The translations under genes were made by a program, and so were the position numbers. Shown piece after piece: positions 60,102-64,000 of a stretch of 64,000 nucleotides of DNA. This DNA is from QUBU01 sp014337915 (GTDB taxonomy: Bacteria > Pseudomonadota > Gammaproteobacteria > Steroidobacterales > GCA-2729495): NCBI GenBank assembly GCA_030263395.1, contig SZOW01000015.1:1-64000 (forward strand), read 5' to 3'. The notes under the pieces were generated by a model. That model made no database searches. It saw only the letters and a program-made list of their open reading frames with translations, and had not been told where the DNA came from. Each line of letters opens with the position of its first letter. Positions within the stretch are counted from its first letter, which is position 1.

Positions 60102-60977
60102 ATGCGATGGGAAGGCGGCAGGCGCAGCGACAATATCGAGGACCGGCGCGGCATGCCCCTGCGCCGCGGCGGCATGGTCGGCGGCGGCATCGGCACGATC
60201 GTCCTGGTACTGCTGGTCTCCTGGTTCCTCGGTATGGACCCGACCACGCTGCTGCAGAACCTGCCGGTCGAAAGCGCGCCCGCTCCCGGCGGACCGGCGA
60301 CCGGCCAGCCGGAGGCCGGCCAGCCTGCCGCCGACGACCCGCAGGCCGCGTTCGTCGCCACCGTGCTCGGCTACACCGAAGACACCTGGTCGGCGATATT
60401 CCGCAGTGCCGGCGAGCAATACCAGGCCCCGCGGCTGGTGATGTTCAGCGGCGCCACGCAGTCCGCCTGCGGCCTGGGCGAGGCGGCGATGGGCCCGTTC
60501 TACTGCCCCGGCGACCGCAAGGTCTACATCGACCTCGACTTCTTCCGCGAGCTGCGCGACCGCTTCCAGGCCCCCGGCGACTTCGCCCAGGCCTACGTCA
60601 TCGCCCACGAGGTCGGCCACCACGTGCAGAACCTGCTCGGCACCTCGGCGCAGGTGCAACGCGAGCGCGAGAACTCCAGTGAAACCGCGGCCAACGCCCT
60701 CTCGGTGCGCCTCGAACTGCAGGCGGACTGCTATGCCGGGGTCTGGGCAAAACGCACCGACCAGGCGCAGTCGATCCTCGAACAGGGCGATGTCGAGGAA
60801 GGGCTCGCGGCGGCGACCGCCATCGGCGATGACCGGCTGCAGCAGCGCAGCCGCGGCTACGTCACGCCCGATTCCTTCACCCACGGCAGCTCCGAGCAGC
60901 GCGTGCGCTGGTTCCGCCGTGGCCTGGAGAGCGGCGACCCGAACCGCTGCGACACCTTCAGCGCCAGGGAACTCTAG
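60102..60977 (+). CDS. Neutral zinc metallopeptidase (YpfJ family)
   Basis: 291 residues. A basic N-terminus and a membrane helix (about 27-44, GGGIGTIVLVLLVSWFLGM) precede the catalytic domain, with YVIAHEVGHHVQNLLG (HEXXH at 169-173) and the third ligand region in RLELQADCYAGVW. FYCPGDRKVYIDLDFF is a family signature. It is a membrane-bound peptidase of unknown substrate. Its stop overlaps that of convergent hemW by 4 nt. Confidence 0.92.
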   Translation: MRWEGGRRSDNIEDRRGMPLRRGGMVGGGIGTIVLVLLVSWFLGMDPTTLLQNLPVESAPAPGGPATGQPEAGQPAADDPQAAFVATVLGYTEDTWSAIFRSAGEQYQAPRLVMFSGATQSACGLGEAAMGPFYCPGDRKVYIDLDFFRELRDRFQAPGDFAQAYVIAHEVGHHVQNLLGTSAQVQRERENSSETAANALSVRLELQADCYAGVWAKRTDQAQSILEQGDVEEGLAAATAIGDDRLQQRSRGYVTPDSFTHGSSEQRVRWFRRGLESGDPNRCDTFSAREL

Positions 60978-62143
60978 GCGCCGGGGCCCGCGGCCAGGAA
61001 CAGCCCGACCAGGTTGTTCAGGAAGCGCAGCCCCAGCGGCGTCGGGCGGATTTCGCCACGGCTGCGTTCGAGCAGCCCGCGCTGCAGCGCCTGCGTCAGC
61101 GCCGGCTCCGCGGCCGCCAGCGGCAGGCCGGTGCGCTCGCTGAAGAGTTTCTCGGGAAAGCCGCGCGGCAGGCGCAGCGCATTCATCATGAACTCGAACA
61201 CCGCATCCGGCGCCGACAGCTCGCGCCGCTCGGCCACCGCATCACCGGTCGGGGCGCGGCGCAGGTAATCGGCCGGCACGCGGCTTCGCGCTTCGCGCCG
61301 GATGCCCTGCGGCGAGCTGAGCTTCGCGTGCGCACCGGCGCCGATACCGAGGTAGTCACCGAACCACCAGTAGTTCAGGTTGTGGCGGCACTCCGCGCCC
61401 GGCCGCGCCCAGGCCGAGACTTCGTAGCGGCCGTAGCCGCCCGCCGCCAGTTCCGCATGCACGGCCGCCTCGATGGCCGCGGCGGCGTCGTCATCCGGCA
61501 GCGGCGGCGGCCTGCTGAAGAACACCGTGTTGGGCTCGAGGGTGAGCTGGTAGAAGGACAGGTGCGTGACGCCGGTGGCCAGCGCCGTCCGGGCATCGGC
61601 CAGGGCGGCCGCCTCATCCTGCTCCGGCAGCGCGTACATCAGGTCCAGGTTGACGCGCTCGAAGCTCGCCTGCGCCAGCTCCACCGCGCGGCGCGCCTCG
61701 CGCTCGTCATGGATACGGCCGAGGCGCCGCAGCTGCGCCGGGTCGAAGCTCTGCACGCCGAGCGACAGCCGGTTGACGCCCGCCTCGCGATAGCCGTGGA
61801 AGCGGTCGGCCTCCGCCGTGCCGGGATTCGCCTCCAGCGTGACCTCCGCATCGGCCGCCAGCGGCAGGCGCGCGGCGATGCCGGCCAGCAGCCGCGCCAC
61901 CTCCGCCGCCGGGAACAGGCTCGGCGTACCGCCGCCGATGAAGATGCTTCGCAGGCTGCGCCCCTGCGCTGCCGCCTGTGCCGCGTCGAGGTCGGCGAGC
62001 AGCGCATCGACGTACTGCCCGGTCGGCAGCGGGCCGCGATGCTCGTGTGAATTGAAGTCGCAGTACGGGCACTTGCGTACACACCAGGGCAGGTGCACGT
62101 AAAGCGCGAGCGGTGGCAGGACGGAAATGGCGGGCGGCTGCAC
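60974..62143 (-). CDS. hemW: Radical SAM heme chaperone HemW
   Basis: 389 residues. LYVHLPWCVRKCPYCDFNSH holds the radical SAM CxxxCxxC (C21, C25, C28); IFIGGGTPSLF, EANPGTAEADRF, GVNRLSLGVQSF and a C-terminal HemN-type winged domain (RLPRGFPEKLFSERTG) follow. HemW inserts heme into respiratory enzymes and differs from HemN by lacking its N-terminal Cys/catalytic residues. The start is GTG 62141-62143. It could supply heme to the cytochromes in this window. Confidence 0.93.
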   Translation of the reverse strand: MQPPAISVLPPLALYVHLPWCVRKCPYCDFNSHEHRGPLPTGQYVDALLADLDAAQAAAQGRSLRSIFIGGGTPSLFPAAEVARLLAGIAARLPLAADAEVTLEANPGTAEADRFHGYREAGVNRLSLGVQSFDPAQLRRLGRIHDEREARRAVELAQASFERVNLDLMYALPEQDEAAALADARTALATGVTHLSFYQLTLEPNTVFFSRPPPLPDDDAAAAIEAAVHAELAAGGYGRYEVSAWARPGAECRHNLNYWWFGDYLGIGAGAHAKLSSPQGIRREARSRVPADYLRRAPTGDAVAERRELSAPDAVFEFMMNALRLPRGFPEKLFSERTGLPLAAAEPALTQALQRGLLERSRGEIRPTPLGLRFLNNLVGLFLAAGPGA

Positions 62144-62223
62144 GCTGCCATTCTAGATGTTTGGTTGTGTCAAACTCTGCCCCGCGGCCTTTTCGAGGCG
62201 CAGCCACTACCGGAGATTCGCGC

Positions 62224-64000
62224 ATGAAGCCAAGGATGCTGGCGCTCGGCGCCCTGATGCTGCTGGGCGGCTGCGGTGCACCGCCGCCACCGCCACCCGC
62301 CGTAGCCCCGGCGCCGGCCGTGGCGCAACCGCCGGCCGGCCAGCGGCTGCGTGACCTGGTCGAGGGCTGGTTCGAGGATTACCTGAAGCTCAATCCGGTC
62401 GCCGCCACCTTCATCGGTGACCACCGCTATGACGCCCAGCTCGCCATCCCCGATGCCGCCCATGAGGCAGCGTCGAAGGCTTTGCAGCAGCGCGGGCTCG
62501 ACGGGCTCGCGGGCATCGATCCGGCCGCACTCGAGCCCGCCGAGCGCATCAGCCGGGAAATCTTCGACTACGCGCGGCGCACCGACCTGGAGAATGGCCA
62601 GTATCCCGGCCGGCTGCTGCCGATCGACCAGTTCAACAACCCGGCGGCGTTCTTCGCCCAGCTCGGCTCCGGCCAGGTGGTGCAGCCCTTCGACACCGTG
62701 CAGGACTACGAGCGCTTCGCCACGCGCATGAGCCACTTCTCCGCCTGGGTAAACCAGGTCATCGCCAACATGCGTGCCGGTGTGGCCCGCGGCATCGTCC
62801 CGCCGCGGCTGGTCGTGGAGCGCAGCATCCCGCAGGTCGCCGCCATCGCCGTCGGCAGCGCCGAGAAGAGCGTGTTCTGGCAGCCCATCGCCAGGCTGCC
62901 GAGGAGTTTCTCCGCCGCCGACCGCGCGCGCCTCACGCGCGCCTACCGCGACGTCATCGGCGGCGCCGTGCTGCCTGCCTACCAGCGCCTGCTCGCCTTC
63001 CTGCGCGACCAGTACCTGTGGCAGGCCCGCAGCAGCATCGGGCTCGACGCGCTGCCCGAGGGCCGCCAGTGGTATGCCTTCCTGGCGCGCGCCTACACCA
63101 CGACGGACACGCCGGTTGAGGAAATCCACGCCATCGGCTTGCGCGAGCTGGAGCGCATCGAGGCGCAGATCAGCGCGCAGATGGGCCGCGTCGGCTTCCA
63201 CGGCAGCGTCGCGGCGCTGGCCGCCTCGATGCGCCAGGATCCGCAGCAGCGCTTCGGCAGCGAGGCGGCGCTGCTCGACGCTTACCGCCAGGAGGAGCAG
63301 CGGGTGCTGGCCGCGGTGCCGCGGCTGTTCAGCCTGGTGCCGAAGGCCAGGCTGGAGATCCGGCCCATGGAAGCCTTCCGCGCCGGCTCGGCGGCCGCCG
63401 CCGAGTACTACGCGCCCGCGGCCGACGGCTCGCGCCCCGGCATTTTCTTCGTCAACACCTCCGACCTGCCGGCACGCCCCCGCTACGACGTCGGGACCAC
63501 CTTCCTTCACGAGGCCATCCCCGGCCACCACTTCCAGCTGGCGCTCACCGTGGAGAACGGCAACCTGCCGCGCTTCCAGCGCTTCGGCAGCGACGACAGC
63601 TTCGCCAATGCCCCGGACATCACCACCGCCTATGTCGAGGGCTGGGCGCTGTACGCGGAGAGCCTTGGCGACGAGCTCGGCCTGTACAACGATCCCTGGA
63701 TGAAGCTCGGCAACCTCTACGCCGACGCCTGGCGGGCGGCGCGTCTGGTGGTGGACACCGGCATCCACGCCAAAGGCTGGACCCGCGAACAGGCCATCGA
63801 CTATCTGCTGGCCCACACCGCGATGTCCCGCAGCGAAGCCACTGCCGAGGTCGAACGCTACATCGCCTGGCCGGGCCAGGCGCTGGCCTACAAGATGGGT
63901 GAGCTCGGCATCCGCCGGCTGCGCAGCGCGGCCGAGCAGGCGCTCGGCCCGCGCTTCGACCCGCGGGCCTTCCACGCCGCGGTGCTGGAGGACGGGCCCA
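62224..64000 (+). CDS. DUF885 family lipoprotein, 3' end outside the window
   Basis: The frame runs from ATG 62224 to the right edge, so the gene is truncated at its C-terminus (592 residues visible). A lipoprotein signal ends ALMLLGGCGAP, followed by a Pro-rich stretch. The domain shows VEGWFEDYLKLNPVAATFIGDHRYD, IDQFNNPAAFFAQL, and the metallopeptidase-like HEAIPGHHFQ (HExxxGHH) with a later EGWALYAESLGDELG. DUF885 proteins are predicted zinc metallohydrolases of the cell envelope. The reverse-strand frame over the same bases is a shadow. Confidence 0.9.
   Translation, partial: MKPRMLALGALMLLGGCGAPPPPPPAVAPAPAVAQPPAGQRLRDLVEGWFEDYLKLNPVAATFIGDHRYDAQLAIPDAAHEAASKALQQRGLDGLAGIDPAALEPAERISREIFDYARRTDLENGQYPGRLLPIDQFNNPAAFFAQLGSGQVVQPFDTVQDYERFATRMSHFSAWVNQVIANMRAGVARGIVPPRLVVERSIPQVAAIAVGSAEKSVFWQPIARLPRSFSAADRARLTRAYRDVIGGAVLPAYQRLLAFLRDQYLWQARSSIGLDALPEGRQWYAFLARAYTTTDTPVEEIHAIGLRELERIEAQISAQMGRVGFHGSVAALAASMRQDPQQRFGSEAALLDAYRQEEQRVLAAVPRLFSLVPKARLEIRPMEAFRAGSAAAAEYYAPAADGSRPGIFFVNTSDLPARPRYDVGTTFLHEAIPGHHFQLALTVENGNLPRFQRFGSDDSFANAPDITTAYVEGWALYAESLGDELGLYNDPWMKLGNLYADAWRAARLVVDTGIHAKGWTREQAIDYLLAHTAMSRSEATAEVERYIAWPGQALAYKMGELGIRRLRSAAEQALGPRFDPRAFHAAVLEDGP

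Noticed and set aside
1..64000. CRISPR arrays, tRNA or rRNA genes, prophage or conjugative genes.
   Set aside because: No regularly spaced repeats, cloverleaf-like sequences or integrase genes were seen; the only mobile signal is the RAYT/REP family.

Overview
High-GC bacterial chromosome, most likely a gammaproteobacterium with aerobic and denitrifying respiration. This is inferred from protein families (TamA/TamB, PdxH, HemW, FecI/FecR, the arginine-agmatine polyamine route, NirS and NnrS); no rRNA or tRNA gene is visible to anchor the taxonomy. A Tat-exported molybdenum dehydrogenase of the ethylbenzene/sterol dehydrogenase type lies close to nirS and two Rieske oxygenases. That combination recalls denitrifying degraders of steroids or hydrocarbons, but the assignment is tentative. 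Coding density is very high and no gap exceeds about 200 bp.

Region 1 (1-9.6 kb), denitrification and oxygenases: a truncated Rieske oxygenase; NnrS with a second Rieske oxygenase on the minus strand; a UbiH-like FAD hydroxylase; then nirS coding a cytochrome cd1 nitrite reductase with an extra N-terminal cytochrome c domain, followed by an outer-membrane barrel. A small membrane protein and a cytochrome b561 follow. Region 2 (9.6-18.3 kb): a TetR regulator with a clear operator and a coupled membrane protein of unknown function. Facing it is a six-gene minus-strand operon: a nitrilase-like protein lacking the catalytic Cys, the Mo catalytic subunit, its four-cluster Fe-S subunit, a SnoaL-like protein, an MgtC protein and an exported Rossmann protein. 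Region 3 (18.3-20.4 kb): a methyltransferase and a REP-associated transposase bounded by inverted repeats.

Region 4 (20.5-32.4 kb): a Ser/Thr kinase fused to a TonB-like domain, an SDR, a PQQ dehydrogenase, a PRMT-like methyltransferase, a Crp/Fnr regulator, DUF2934 and PilZ proteins, and a sigma factor/FecR/TonB-receptor signalling set. Region 5 (32.5-37 kb): a tightly coupled five-gene operon (thermostable-hemolysin-like acyltransferase fold, AMP ligase, heme-oxygenase-like metalloenzyme, SDR, TPR protein) that looks like an undescribed biosynthetic pathway. Region 6 (37-47 kb): tamB/tamA, an exported hypothetical protein, a degenerate PAS histidine kinase, a SPOR lipoprotein and pdxH. Region 7 (47-50 kb): a copper-resistance operon, separated from pdxH by a transposase-less REP doublet. 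Region 8 (50-56 kb): a polyamine operon (agmatine deiminase, deoxyhypusine-synthase homologue, arginine decarboxylase, N-carbamoylputrescine amidase) that contains a perfect 30-bp palindrome. Region 9 (56-64 kb): a DsbA-like protein, an NlpC/P60 lipoprotein, a HerA-like ATPase, a zinc metallopeptidase, HemW and a truncated DUF885 lipoprotein.

The strongest leads for new biology are the five-gene operon at 32.5-37 kb, the di-c-type-heme NirS fusion, and the molybdoenzyme operon headed by a Cys-less nitrilase homologue. Products are inferred from motifs and remembered family sequences; no database search was run.
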